This document shows positions 1 through 8,765 of a stretch of 64,000 nt of DNA, one piece after another. Source of the DNA: Psychrobacter maritimus (lineage in GTDB: Bacteria; Pseudomonadota; Gammaproteobacteria; Pseudomonadales; Moraxellaceae). The position numbers and the translations under genes were made by a program. The notes under the pieces were generated by a model that ran no database searches, was not told the DNA's origin, and saw only the letters and a list, made by a program, of their open reading frames with translations. How positions within the stretch are numbered: the stretch's first letter is position 1; every line of letters starts with the position of its first letter. Location of the stretch: NCBI RefSeq assembly GCF_904846345.1, contig NZ_CAJHAJ010000007.1, forward strand, positions 87,607 through 151,606, written 5' to 3'.

Positions 1-1101
1 TCGCATGAGTTCCATGTGTTGGCAGACAGCGGCGAAGACGATATCGCCTTCTCAGATTCTTCTGATTATGCGGCCAACGTCGAGCTTGCTGAATCGGTAA
101 GCACCGCTGAGCGTCAGCCGCCGAAGATGGAGCGCGAAGACGTCTTAACGGAAAACATGACCAGCTGTAAAGTGGTTGCTGAACATCTGGGCGTACCGCT
201 AGAGACGACGGTGAAAACCTTAATCGTTCATGGTCATACTGAAGATGGTGAGCCGCAATTAATCGCTATCGTTTTACGTGGCGATCATCAGCTCAATACC
301 ATTAAAGCTGAAAAAATCGAAGAAGCCAATGTGCCGCTTACGATGGCCTCTGATGAAGAGCTCATAGCAGCGGGTCTGCATAAAGGCTTTATCGGTGTTG
401 ATTTGGACATGCCAGTATTTGTTGATCGCTCAGCCGCGACCTTGTCAGATTTTGTCACGGGCGCGAATGAAGTCAATAAACATACCATTGGTATGAACTG
501 GGTACGTGATGCAAGCATTACTCGTATTGTTGATGTGCGCAATGTACAAGAAGGCGACCCTTCTCCAGATGGTAAAGGCACGCTAAAAATCAAACGTGGT
601 ATCGAAGTCGGTCATATCTTCCAGTTGGGTGATAAGTACTCGCAAGCGCTGAATGCTACCGTATCTGGTGAAGATGGCAAGCCTGTTACCCTAATGATGG
701 GTTGTTATGGTATCGGCGTTAGCCGTATCATCGCGGCTGCCATCGAGCAAAACAACGACGAAAACGGCATCATGTGGCCAAAAACGCCAACCGTTGATGA
801 CTCGATTGCGCCTTTTGAAGTGGCTATCATTCCGATGAAGTCAAAAGAAGAGACCGTCATGGAGACGGCGACCGCTTTGTATGAAGAGCTAAAAGCGCAA
901 GGCATCAATGTCCTACTTGATGACCGTAACGAGCGTCCAGGCGTTAAGTTTGCCGACCTTGAATTGATTGGTATTCCGCATCGTATCGTGGTTTCAGACC
1001 GTAACTTGGCTGAAGGCAAATACGAATACGTCAATCGCCGTGAGGCAGAAAAGCAAATGCTCAGCCGTGAAGAAGTCATGGCAAAAGTAAGCAGAAAATA
1101 G
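1..1101 (+). CDS. proS: Prolyl-tRNA synthetase, C-terminal part (5' end outside window)
   Basis: Charges tRNA-Pro with proline in the cytosol. The reading frame is open from the first base (SHEFHVLADSGED before the first Met), so the catalytic N-terminus lies upstream. Roughly the first 180 visible residues after the entry are the YbaK-like editing insertion (INS) of bacterial-type ProRS, which clears misacylated Ala-tRNA-Pro. Next comes class II motif 3 (GCYGIGVSRIIAAAIEQ), then the anticodon-binding domain with DDRNERPGVKFADLELIGIP. The gene ends in TAG just before a strong terminator and is convergent with queF. The family assignment is secure; only the length is unknown. Confidence 0.97.
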   Translation, partial: SHEFHVLADSGEDDIAFSDSSDYAANVELAESVSTAERQPPKMEREDVLTENMTSCKVVAEHLGVPLETTVKTLIVHGHTEDGEPQLIAIVLRGDHQLNTIKAEKIEEANVPLTMASDEELIAAGLHKGFIGVDLDMPVFVDRSAATLSDFVTGANEVNKHTIGMNWVRDASITRIVDVRNVQEGDPSPDGKGTLKIKRGIEVGHIFQLGDKYSQALNATVSGEDGKPVTLMMGCYGIGVSRIIAAAIEQNNDENGIMWPKTPTVDDSIAPFEVAIIPMKSKEETVMETATALYEELKAQGINVLLDDRNERPGVKFADLELIGIPHRIVVSDRNLAEGKYEYVNRREAEKQMLSREEVMAKVSRK

Positions 1102-1125
1102 TTTTATTAATAAAACTTATGCCAT

Positions 1126-1166
1126 AAAAAGCGCCTGTCTTAGTGAATAAGATAGGCGCTTTTTTT
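1126..1166 (+). terminator. Rho-independent terminator of proS
   Basis: A 12 bp stem (1131-1142 with 1148-1159, one G-U pair, 5 nt loop) is followed by a run of seven T. A-rich bases precede it, so it may also work for queF on the other strand. Confidence 0.9.
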
Positions 1167-1213
1167 ATATCCAAACTAATTGCTCAGTAACTGATGAAAA
1201 GCCAACCTTTTAC

Positions 1214-2110
1214 CTACTGACGTATTAAACGGCTTGGTTTAGGTAATAAGCTCATATCACTGACACGGCATGGATTGATATCGATACCGCCGCGGCGTGT
1301 ATACCATGCGCGAACCATCAATGTACTTGGCTGATAGTATTGACTCAAATCAGCAAATATCTGCTCGACACATTGCTCATGAAAACCATTATGCTGACGA
1401 AAGCTTAAGATATAACGCAGCATATTGGCAGTATTAACTGGCTTTTCACTGCTTATCGAAACCGCCAATGTGCCCCAATCTGGCTGATTGGTCACCGGAC
1501 AATTACTACGCAGCAAGTTAGAATAAAAGCTAAAGGGTTCACTACTGCTTTGAGAGCTTTTTTGAAAGTCTTCTAAACTACGCTCAGCATCATTCTCATT
1601 GGCTAATAATGACGCATCAGGATGTTCAGTTAGCGCTACTTTATCGCTGCTATTTGCAAGTGCCTCATCGATGCAAACACCTTCAGGTTGTGCAATCAAT
1701 AAGCCTGTTGCTTTATCGTTCAGGTCATCATTTAAATCAAATAGCTCAACCTGTACTTCTGCTTGTACGCAGGCTGATAAGTCTTTGGCTATCAGCGCTT
1801 GCACCTCGTCCCAGCCAGAAAACTCAGTAAAGTTAATACTGTTTAAATATAACTTAAGCGACTTTGACTCAACGATAAATGGCGAGCTTGCCGGAATACC
1901 AAAGCGAGCGATAGCCACTTGTGAAATACCTTGGGAATTTAACCAAGACATCTCAAACGCCTGCCACCAGTCTATACCCACTGCCAGCTTATCATCATGC
2001 CAGCCAATCGCATCACGTCCCATACTACGAGCAATCGGATATAGCGTCTCTGGACTATACTCAGTCGGATAGTCGGTAGTTTGCTCACCCAAGATACCGT
2101 GAATACTCAT
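1214..2110 (-). CDS. queF: NADPH-dependent 7-cyano-7-deazaguanine reductase (preQ0 reductase, queuosine synthesis)
   Basis: Reduces preQ0 to preQ1 in the queuosine tRNA-modification pathway. It is the long, bimodular QueF form. The N-terminal half carries the ESKSLKLYLNSINF signature. The C-terminal half carries SNCPVTNQPDWG, with the predicted catalytic Cys204 and Asp211, and the substrate motif FHE at about 243-245. At 298 aa it is slightly longer than E. coli QueF; the extra length is a low-complexity Asp/Ser/Glu stretch at about 155-192, just before the catalytic Cys. The start is supported by GGAAG 5 nt upstream. It is monocistronic and convergent with proS. Confidence 0.95.
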   Translation of the reverse strand: MSIHGILGEQTTDYPTEYSPETLYPIARSMGRDAIGWHDDKLAVGIDWWQAFEMSWLNSQGISQVAIARFGIPASSPFIVESKSLKLYLNSINFTEFSGWDEVQALIAKDLSACVQAEVQVELFDLNDDLNDKATGLLIAQPEGVCIDEALANSSDKVALTEHPDASLLANENDAERSLEDFQKSSQSSSEPFSFYSNLLRSNCPVTNQPDWGTLAVSISSEKPVNTANMLRYILSFRQHNGFHEQCVEQIFADLSQYYQPSTLMVRAWYTRRGGIDINPCRVSDMSLLPKPSRLIRQ

Positions 2111-2218
2111 TTATCTTCCTAATATTAAAGCGTTAAAATTTTACCAAAATATTTAATTACCAATCAGGTTAAACAGGTCATGCAGGCAGTAAAAGTATGA
2201 CCTTTTAAACTGCAAATA

Positions 2219-3052
2219 CTACAAGCGTACGCGTGAACCATTACTCAATAATCGATAAGCGATGGTATAAAATATCGCACAGAATACAAAAATCGCCGCC
2301 ATCGAATACCAAACATTGACATCAGAATATCCCAAGATGCCATAACGGAACGAGTTCACCATATAGACAATCGGGTTCAATAACGAGACGTTTTGCCAAA
2401 ATGGTGACAAATTTTCCATCGAGTAAAACACCCCGCCAAGATAGGTCAGTGGCGTTAATACAAAGCTTGGAATGATGGAGATATCATCAAATGAGCGGGC
2501 AAATACTGCGTTAATAAAGCCACCCAATGAAAACAAGATAGAGGTGCCAAGCACCGTAAATACCGTCACAAATAAATGCTCGATACCAAGGTCAGTAAAG
2601 AACAGCGCCACTATCGAGACGATGATACCAATCGCCAGTCCGCGAAAGATACCACCACTGATATAACCCATCAAAATCGCATGCTTAGACACCGGCGAAA
2701 CCAAAAGCTCTTCGATACTGGCGGTAAATTTGGCGCTAAAGAAGCTCGATACCACGTTAGAGTAACTGTTGGTGATAATCGACATCATAATGAGACCGGG
2801 CACGATAAATTGCATGTATGGCACGCCGCCCATTTCACCGACGCGCGAGCCAATCATCTTACCAAAGATGACAAAGTATAAGCTCATGGTAATGACTGGC
2901 GGCAGCAACGTTTGCGGCCAAATACGTAAAATCCGGCGCACTTCTTTGACTAGGATAGTACGAAATGCAATCCACTTTTGGGCAATGGTTAAACCGTCAT
3001 GAGGACGAGATACCTGTGCTGCTTTATTCATATCACCCATGTCCTGACTCAT
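2219..3052 (-). CDS. ABC-2 type transporter, permease subunit (YadH-like)
   Basis: Membrane half of an ABC-2 exporter. About six hydrophobic segments follow a cytosolic N-terminus of about 45 residues that includes an amphipathic stretch (AFRTILVKEVRRILRIWP), typical of ABC-2 permeases. Its ATG lies inside the last codons of the ATPase gene (4 bp ATGA overlap), so the two are translationally coupled and surely form one transporter. The length (277 aa) fits the YadH/NodJ group. The substrate cannot be read from the sequence; YadGH homologues are generic exporters. Confidence 0.92.
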   Translation of the reverse strand: MSQDMGDMNKAAQVSRPHDGLTIAQKWIAFRTILVKEVRRILRIWPQTLLPPVITMSLYFVIFGKMIGSRVGEMGGVPYMQFIVPGLIMMSIITNSYSNVVSSFFSAKFTASIEELLVSPVSKHAILMGYISGGIFRGLAIGIIVSIVALFFTDLGIEHLFVTVFTVLGTSILFSLGGFINAVFARSFDDISIIPSFVLTPLTYLGGVFYSMENLSPFWQNVSLLNPIVYMVNSFRYGILGYSDVNVWYSMAAIFVFCAIFYTIAYRLLSNGSRVRL

Positions 3053-4011
3053 AGTCCCGCCTCCTTCATACTGTCTGCACTATCGATATTTTTGTCTACC
3101 AAGCGCATAAATAACTCTTCTAAGCGGTTGGCCTTGTTACGCATACTCGCCACAGTAATGCCTTGCTCTGATAATTGGTTAAAGACACCATTTAACGACT
3201 CGCCTTCTGTTAGAGTCACTTCAAGCGTCTGCTCATCTGGCTGCGCCAATCCCGTTATCCCAGTCAAATCTAATTGACGCGTAAGCGGCGTCTCTAAATC
3301 AAAAACAAAAGTCTCAACCGACAATTGAGCGAGTAAATCTTTCATCTCTGTATTAATACGAATCTCACCATGATCCAAAATCGCGATACGCTTACACAGC
3401 TGCTCTGCTTCTTCTAGATAGTGCGTGGTCAAGATAATGGTGGTGTTTTCTTCGATATTAATCTGCTGCATAAACTCCCACATAGAGCGGCGCAGCTCGA
3501 TATCAACACCAGCCGTTGGCTCATCAAGAATCAACAGTTTTGGCTTATGAATCAATGCACGAGCAATCATCAAGCGGCGTTTCATACCGCCTGATAATTC
3601 GCGTGATTTGCTATCACGTTTGTCCCATAACCCGAGCGCGGTCAGTAAGCGCTTGGCCCGTGGACGTGCTTCTTTGGCAGAAATACCAAAGTAACCCGCC
3701 TGAGTAATCAAGATGTCTTCCACTTTTTCGAACTGATTAAAGTTAAACTCTTGCGGTACAACCCCAAGGTATTGCTTGGCCACCGAAGGATTTTCTAACA
3801 AATCCGTGCCAAAAATCTTTACGCTACCGGCCGTCGGCTTAAACAGTGAGCTAATAATGCCAATCATCGTTGACTTACCAGCACCATTTGGCCCAAGCAG
3901 CGCAAAAAAACCACCCTGCGGGACGGTTAAACTGACATCTTTGAGTGCCGAAAACCCATTGCTATAGGTTTTGGATAAATTCTGAATAGCAAGTGCTGGT
4001 ACTTCAGACAT
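3049..4011 (-). CDS. ABC transporter ATP-binding protein (YadG-like)
   Basis: ATPase subunit powering the permease encoded immediately downstream. It has Walker A GPNGAGKST (about 40-48), Q-loop VVPQEF, signature LSGGMKRR (139-146), Walker B LLILDEP (159-165) and the switch His in TTHYLEEAEQ (His197). The C-terminal ~90 residues after the nucleotide-binding domain are an accessory domain common in ABC-2 drug/polysaccharide exporter ATPases. A GAGG ribosome site precedes the ATG. The order ATPase then permease, with overlapping stop and start, is that of E. coli yadGH. Confidence 0.95.
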   Translation of the reverse strand: MSEVPALAIQNLSKTYSNGFSALKDVSLTVPQGGFFALLGPNGAGKSTMIGIISSLFKPTAGSVKIFGTDLLENPSVAKQYLGVVPQEFNFNQFEKVEDILITQAGYFGISAKEARPRAKRLLTALGLWDKRDSKSRELSGGMKRRLMIARALIHKPKLLILDEPTAGVDIELRRSMWEFMQQINIEENTTIILTTHYLEEAEQLCKRIAILDHGEIRINTEMKDLLAQLSVETFVFDLETPLTRQLDLTGITGLAQPDEQTLEVTLTEGESLNGVFNQLSEQGITVASMRNKANRLEELFMRLVDKNIDSADSMKEAGL

Positions 4012-4355
4012 GAATACCTCTTTATTGGTTATAAATTTGTATGGACAGCGATTTTTAGCATACTGGTATTTTTAGTATACTAATATCTAGAAGAGACGAT
4101 GTAATGTCATAAAGTGAGGCTACTAGCAATGAATTTCAACTGTGCCCTATGAGAAGTATCATATTGATAATACTCATCATTAAAAAAGCGCCTACCTCAT
4201 TAAATGAAATAGACGCTTTATCAATACAGGCGTTAAAAGGCTGAATAGATTTATTAGCAATAAATCATGCTTACACAGTTAAATTATCAGCCTAAAAACC
4301 ATTTGGCTAAATGTAGCTTACTATCTAGCAAATAATAACTAGCAACTAATAAAAA
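4012..4355. other. Intergenic region, 344 bp
   Basis: Holds the 5' region of the ABC operon (right to left) and the terminator of the cytochrome gene at 4186-4218. The rest is A+T-rich and shows no open frame with coding character and no other structured element that I can see. Confidence 0.6.
4180..4222 (-). terminator. Rho-independent terminator of the cytochrome c gene
   Basis: Read on the minus strand, the stem (outer arms 4210-4218 with 4186-4194, extended inwards, with G-U pairs) is followed by a T run at 4187-4182. The G-U pairing works only on the minus strand, which sets the direction. Confidence 0.8.
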
Positions 4356-5033
4356 CTAGCTTGCTTCACCAATCATATAATCAACCGCGCTTTGTACTTC
4401 TTCATCAGGAATATCCGCGCCGCCTTTGGCAGGCATGGCGTTGAAGCCATTGATAGCATGGGTATACAAAGTCTCTGTACCTTTTGCGATACGAGGTCCC
4501 CAAGCACCAGCGTCACCTAACATAGGTGAACCAAGTAAGCCTGACGCATGACAAGTTTGGCAGACAGCGTTATACACATCTTTACCATCACGAGGACCAT
4601 CACCTGCAGCTGGACCAGCAGAACGTGCGGTCACGTCACAGACTTCGTCGTCTTCAAAGCATACTTTAGCAACAGGTTGAATACGAGCAATCAAGTTAGG
4701 ATACAAAGCAATCAGCTTTTGTACTTGCGGCGTGTCCTCTGGAATTGGCTCTTCAGCAGCAGGTGCTGCAGCGGCAGTTGCTTCAGCTGGCGCAGCGGCA
4801 TCAGCACCGTCTGTTGCAGTTGCAGCAGCATCAGCAGGTGCAGCCCCATCGGTGGTATCTGCAGCCGCTTGGGTATCATCACCCAGTTTTTGCGGCGCAT
4901 TTTCGACAACGTCTTGCCCTTCTGCAACATCAGAGATGGTTACAGGAGTGTCTACAACACTTTCAGCTTGGCTCACAGCGATACTAGCGATTCCTAGAAT
5001 GGCAGCTGCCGATAACATAACTACTTTTCTCAT
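4356..5033 (-). CDS. Periplasmic c-type cytochrome, cytochrome c5-like
   Basis: Predicted single-haem electron carrier of the periplasm. A Sec signal peptide (1-23, cleavage after SQA) is followed by a long Ala/Asp/Glu/Pro-rich linker (about 24-100). The C-terminal domain has haem motif CQTCH (158-162) and probable axial ligand Met200 in NAMPAKGG. Two further cysteines (Cys125 and Cys132, in VCFEDDEVC) lie before the haem motif and could form a disulphide. Cytochrome c5 proteins usually have about 100 aa; the extra length here is the acidic linker, which may tether the haem domain. No lipobox is seen. It is monocistronic, with its own terminator. Confidence 0.88.
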   Translation of the reverse strand: MRKVVMLSAAAILGIASIAVSQAESVVDTPVTISDVAEGQDVVENAPQKLGDDTQAAADTTDGAAPADAAATATDGADAAAPAEATAAAAPAAEEPIPEDTPQVQKLIALYPNLIARIQPVAKVCFEDDEVCDVTARSAGPAAGDGPRDGKDVYNAVCQTCHASGLLGSPMLGDAGAWGPRIAKGTETLYTHAINGFNAMPAKGGADIPDEEVQSAVDYMIGEAS

Positions 5034-5405
5034 TCGTCACGTTCTCTTATTGCGTATACAAGGGCCGACACGGCTTGGACATTCTGTCTGTCCTCCTTTG
5101 ATAACCAAACCAGTTATCAATAGCAAACAGCCATCCCGCATGCAGGCGCGCTTGTAATCGGTGATTATAAATATGGATTCTCCCTGACATTATAAGGGAA
5201 AAGACAGGTAGATTGCCATGCCTGTTTGCTGACTATGGTGTTTTTTCTTAAAAAACCTCAATAGCGACCTTCATTCGTTGGCTTTATGACTTTTATTTGT
5301 TAGACTAAGCGGTCTTAATTTTTAGACGTCTCGCAGTATTAACGACAGCTAATTATCCCCGTTTATACAGGGCGTTAATTAGTACGTTTTTAGTCAATAA
5401 TTTAT
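5034..5405. other. Intergenic region, 372 bp
   Basis: The divergent upstream regions of the cytochrome gene (leftward) and tRNA-Arg (rightward). It is A+T-rich without a credible open frame. I cannot assign promoter hexamers with confidence. Confidence 0.5.
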
Positions 5406-5482
5406 GCGCTCGTAGCTCAGTTGGATAGAGTATCGGTCTCCGAAGCCGAGGGTCGTGGGTTCGATTCCCGCCGAGCGCACCA
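5406..5482 (+). tRNA. tRNA-Arg (anticodon CCG)
   Basis: A 77 nt cloverleaf. Acceptor arms are 5406-5412 and 5472-5478, the D stem is GCTC/GAGT, the anticodon stem is TCGGT/GCCGA around loop CTCCGAA, and the T arm is GTGGG-TTCGATT-CCCGC. The anticodon CCG (5440-5442) reads CGG. The discriminator is A (5479), as expected for arginine, and CCA is encoded (5480-5482). It is a single gene, not in a cluster. Confidence 0.97.
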
Positions 5483-5645
5483 ATCACCATAATCAGCAGT
5501 ATTTTACCTTTTCCTAGTCTCACCCATCATCTCTATAACCCTTTGACAGCAACGCTTGGCGTTCTTAGCTGCTGCTTATAACTGTGCGCTAACATCGATA
5601 AAATGTTGTACATAGAGTTGTTAAATCTACTCAATTTATATAAAA

Positions 5646-6011
5646 CTACTCTGTATCTTGTAAATTTGCGGTTAATTGAGCACGGCTGGGTACACGGTGA
5701 TAATTAATCACGGGTACGTCACCCAAACGGCGCTGACCGGCGGCAATCTTTTTATCAATCGTAATCATGGCAATTTTTTTATCATGCTTACTGATAAGCA
5801 AATGATTAGTTTTGCGGTTGACACGATAGTCAGGAAAATGCTGCTTTAGCAACTCTGAGGTTTTTTGCAGCGCATCATTTATCGGTGTTTTCATACCTGT
5901 CGACTTTGGACTGTTCTTATCAGCGACTTTAGGGGCGCGCGATTTTGCCAACAACCATAATCCAACGACGACCGCCAGCAATATGACAAGCCACCACATT
6001 CCATCTATCAT
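5646..6011 (-). CDS. Hypothetical single-span membrane protein, 121 aa
   Basis: I do not recognise a named family. One transmembrane helix (about 5-22, WWLVILLAVVVGLWLLA) is followed by a basic linker and a small cytosolic domain of about 75 residues (NDALQKTSELLKQHFP onwards) that looks like a compact alpha/beta unit with many lysines. It diverges from the sirtuin gene across only 35 bp, so both promoters overlap. The ribosome site is weak. Coding character is convincing (hydrophobic N-terminus, no low complexity), but function is unknown. Confidence 0.75.
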   Translation of the reverse strand: MIDGMWWLVILLAVVVGLWLLAKSRAPKVADKNSPKSTGMKTPINDALQKTSELLKQHFPDYRVNRKTNHLLISKHDKKIAMITIDKKIAAGQRRLGDVPVINYHRVPSRAQLTANLQDTE

Positions 6012-6046
6012 AGAAGTCTATATCCATTGTTAATAAGGGTTAGGTC

Positions 6047-6847
6047 ATGTTAGCAGAATTATCAGCAGCGTTAATAGCAGAAGTCGAGCGTGCGGCCAAA
6101 CTACTTGGCGCAAAACAGCGCATTTGTATTTTAACTGGCGCAGGGATTTCAGCAGAAAGCGGTATTCCCACTTTTCGAGATAAGCAAACAGGCCTCTGGG
6201 AAAACTATGGCGCTGAAGATTTGGCGACGCCAGAGGCTTTTGCACGTGACCCAAAGCTGGTTTGGGGATGGTATCAGTGGCGCAGACAAGTGGTCGCCGA
6301 TAAAAAACCAAATCCCGCCCATGAGGCCTTAGCGCAGTGGCAGTATCATAGCCAATCCTCTGGCCAGCAAATGACGCTTATTACCCAAAATGTCGATGAC
6401 TTGCATGAACAGGCTGGCAGTACGGTCACTCATCTGCATGGACATCTATGGCGTAATCGCTGTAGCCAATGTAAGACACCCTATCAGAAGCAGTCTAGAG
6501 GCTCATACAGCAGCGCCGACACTATGGATTATAGTGAGGCGCTGATTAACTGTCCGCATTGTGATGGTTATATTAGACCAGATATCGTTTGGTTTGGTGA
6601 AGCGTTGCCCGTACAAGCATGGGAGACGGCTGAACAAGCGGCGGCTGCTTGTGAGGCTTTTATCAGTATTGGTACGTCAAGTCTCGTCTACCCTGCCGCT
6701 GGGCTGGCACAACTAGCAAAAGATAATGGCGCCAAAATCATTGAGATAAACCCAAATCCGACACCCAATGCCATCGTGGATATCACCTTAGCGGAAAAAG
6801 CAGGAATGGTGATGCCGTTATTAATCCAAAAAATCACTGCGTTATAA
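6047..6847 (+). CDS. cobB: NAD-dependent protein deacylase, class III sirtuin
   Basis: Removes acyl groups from protein lysines using NAD+. The Rossmann motif is GAGISAESGIPTFRD (31-45). NAD-binding TQNVDDLHEQAG (about 113-124) precedes the catalytic His131 in HLHGHLWRNRC. A zinc ribbon uses Cys139, Cys142, Cys169 and Cys172. The YQWR segment places Tyr76 and Arg79 where class III sirtuins (CobB, SIRT5) bind succinyl and malonyl groups, so desuccinylase as well as deacetylase activity is inferred. Length (266 aa) is normal. The start is preceded by AAGGGTTAGG. It is convergent with the deaminase gene and shares a terminator with it. Confidence 0.93.
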   Translation: MLAELSAALIAEVERAAKLLGAKQRICILTGAGISAESGIPTFRDKQTGLWENYGAEDLATPEAFARDPKLVWGWYQWRRQVVADKKPNPAHEALAQWQYHSQSSGQQMTLITQNVDDLHEQAGSTVTHLHGHLWRNRCSQCKTPYQKQSRGSYSSADTMDYSEALINCPHCDGYIRPDIVWFGEALPVQAWETAEQAAAACEAFISIGTSSLVYPAAGLAQLAKDNGAKIIEINPNPTPNAIVDITLAEKAGMVMPLLIQKITAL

Positions 6848-6879
6848 TCGCTTGACCCTAAAATAATAGCAAATGACAA

Positions 6880-6924
6880 AACAAAAGGCTTAACGATTGA
6901 TATCAATCGTTAAGCCTTTTTTAT
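6880..6924. terminator. Terminator between convergent cobB and the deaminase gene
   Basis: A perfect 15 bp stem (6885-6899 with 6904-6918) with a 4 nt loop. The T run (6917-6922) serves the plus strand. Four A bases before the stem give a shorter T run on the minus strand, so it is probably bidirectional. Confidence 0.9.
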
Positions 6925-6962
6925 TAAAGATATATACAATCAGTATCTTACTGCATCAATAC

Positions 6963-7961
6963 TTATTGCAGCGCAAGATCAACTCTCGCTAGGTATGCTT
7001 CTTTTAATTCATCATCTATGAATGATGATCTAAAAGAGTTTTTTACCAAAGTAATAATATCGTTTTCCGTTAGCGGCAGATTTTCACATAAATTGATAAA
7101 GTTTTGATTGATATAGCCTTTGAAATAAGCAGGATCGTCGGAGTTGACGCTGACATTAAGACCATAATCTAACAGCGCTTTGATATTATGCGCTTGATAG
7201 CTGTCAAAAACTTTAAGTTCGATATTAGAGTTTGGGCAAACCGTCAGCGGCATTTGCTCCTCTTTTAGGCGTTGCATCAATGCGGCACTTTTTATCGATT
7301 GCACACCATGGTCAATTCTACTGATACCCAGTAAATTCAACGCTTCATAAATATACGAAAAATCGGCTTCTTCGCCAGCATGGGCGACCAATGTAAAGCC
7401 TGCTTCTTTTGCCTTTTTAAAGACCTCTTTAAACTTGGCAGGAGGGTTACCCAGCTCCGAAGAATCAAGACCGACACCGATGATATCGTCCTTAAACGCC
7501 ATCGCTTCTTCTAAGGTCTCAAAGGCCTCTTCTTGCGATAAATGGCGCAAAAAACACATGATGATACAAGAAGTGATGCCATATTTTTCTTTAGCATCAT
7601 CGAGTGCCTCTTTGATACCAGTAATAACGGCTGCAAAAGGTACACCCCTTGCGGTATGGGTTTGCGGATCAAAAAATATCTCAGTATGAATGACATTGTC
7701 TTCCACACACTTAAGAATGTATTCCCACGTTAAATCGTAGAAATCGTCTTTGGTCATTAGGACGTTGGCGCCCGCATAATAGATATCTAAAAAGGTTTGT
7801 AGATTGGTAAAATTATAGGCGCGGCGTACATCTTCGATGTCATTATAAGGGATGTCTATATTATTTTTTTTCGCCAATCTGAACATCAGCTCCGGTTCTA
7901 ATGAGCCTTCAATATGCAAATGCAGTTCTGCTTTGGGTAATTTCTTTATTAATTCAATCAT
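6963..7961 (-). CDS. Adenosine deaminase-family protein, probably adenine deaminase
   Basis: Zinc-dependent purine deaminase with metal ligands in HLHIEGSLEP, a later His with the catalytic Glu in HAGEE, DHGVQ, and the metal Asp in SVNSDDPAYF. The start at 7961 (332 aa) is preferred over the longest frame because the conserved domain begins within ten residues of MIELIKK and a GGA site sits just upstream. Stretches such as FFDPQTHTARG, FLRHLSQEEA and VGLDSSELGNPP match, as far as I recall, the Pseudomonas-type adenine deaminases that databases often label add. Adenine rather than adenosine is therefore the likelier substrate; this is inference. Confidence 0.9.
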   Translation of the reverse strand: MIELIKKLPKAELHLHIEGSLEPELMFRLAKKNNIDIPYNDIEDVRRAYNFTNLQTFLDIYYAGANVLMTKDDFYDLTWEYILKCVEDNVIHTEIFFDPQTHTARGVPFAAVITGIKEALDDAKEKYGITSCIIMCFLRHLSQEEAFETLEEAMAFKDDIIGVGLDSSELGNPPAKFKEVFKKAKEAGFTLVAHAGEEADFSYIYEALNLLGISRIDHGVQSIKSAALMQRLKEEQMPLTVCPNSNIELKVFDSYQAHNIKALLDYGLNVSVNSDDPAYFKGYINQNFINLCENLPLTENDIITLVKNSFRSSFIDDELKEAYLARVDLALQ

Positions 7962-8163
7962 AGTGTTCCAGTAGTGGCTTTTATTAAGCGCTGCGTTTGT
8001 CAGCGGGGTATATCTATAAAGGCTATTATATTTCAATTGGCCATAAAACCCCATAGACAAACAGCAAACCCTTGCATTCAGCTATAAACACGACTTTATA
8101 AGGGTGACTTTATAATAAGGGTTACTGCATAAAGGCCATTTCATAGATACAGTATTAAAAACA

Positions 8164-8688
8164 CTATTTTAAAAATACCACGGTATCAGATAACTCATTA
8201 CCGGCGGGATCATCGCCTAGATGATAATACTGACGCAATAACTGACCTACCTCATCTAGTAGCTCCGCTAAGCTTTCTTCAGTTTTTTGATTGGCAATAC
8301 CTGAAACTGCTTTTTCACACATGGCGCGCCACACGGTCGGGCTTACATGCGTGCTAATACCGCGATCCGCGACGATTTCAAGCTTATGCTCGCAGATATT
8401 GACGTAGATTAAAACACCTGTATTTTCTTCCGTATCCCAAACGCGATATTCACTAAACAAATCAATCGCCCGGTCACGACAGTCAAGACGATAGGCATCT
8501 TGGACAGGTAAGTGATTTTCTATAATTAAAAACACCTCACCGCGATGCCCACGCTCAGCCAACGTCACCTGCTCTGTCAGCCGCGCTTTAGCCGCTGGCG
8601 TTAGCCATTTGCTATGCAGCATAGGGACAAACAGTACTTGACGCCACCAACGAGCAAAACTTGCCTGCGACGAATTGCTTTTTACCAT
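8164..8688 (-). CDS. TPM-domain protein without signal peptide
   Basis: A 174 aa protein of the TPM (YgcG/TLP18.3) family. The N-terminus is basic and Trp-containing, then ITE-like segments GEVFLIIENHLPV, YRVWDTEENTGVLIYVNICEHKLEIVADRG and a C-terminal helix follow. There is no signal peptide or Gly-rich tail, unlike the TPM protein encoded upstream. A strong GAGGAA site precedes the ATG. It is the third gene of a lemA-TPM-TPM operon, 77 bp after the second. This gene order recurs in many proteobacteria; the biochemical role is not established. Confidence 0.88.
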   Translation of the reverse strand: MVKSNSSQASFARWWRQVLFVPMLHSKWLTPAAKARLTEQVTLAERGHRGEVFLIIENHLPVQDAYRLDCRDRAIDLFSEYRVWDTEENTGVLIYVNICEHKLEIVADRGISTHVSPTVWRAMCEKAVSGIANQKTEESLAELLDEVGQLLRQYYHLGDDPAGNELSDTVVFLK

Positions 8689-8765
8689 TATATTATTTCC
8701 TCAAGTACGCCATTGCTGGCAATCATCTAATGTCTGAACCTAACATGCCTTTATCAAAACCGCCT

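Noticed and set aside
1599..2072. Plus-strand open frame opposite queF
   Set aside because: Shadow of queF with Ser/Ala/Thr-rich composition and no ribosome site.
4732..5157. Plus-strand Ala/Ser-rich frame opposite the cytochrome gene
   Set aside because: Mirror of the Ala-rich linker codons; not a real protein.
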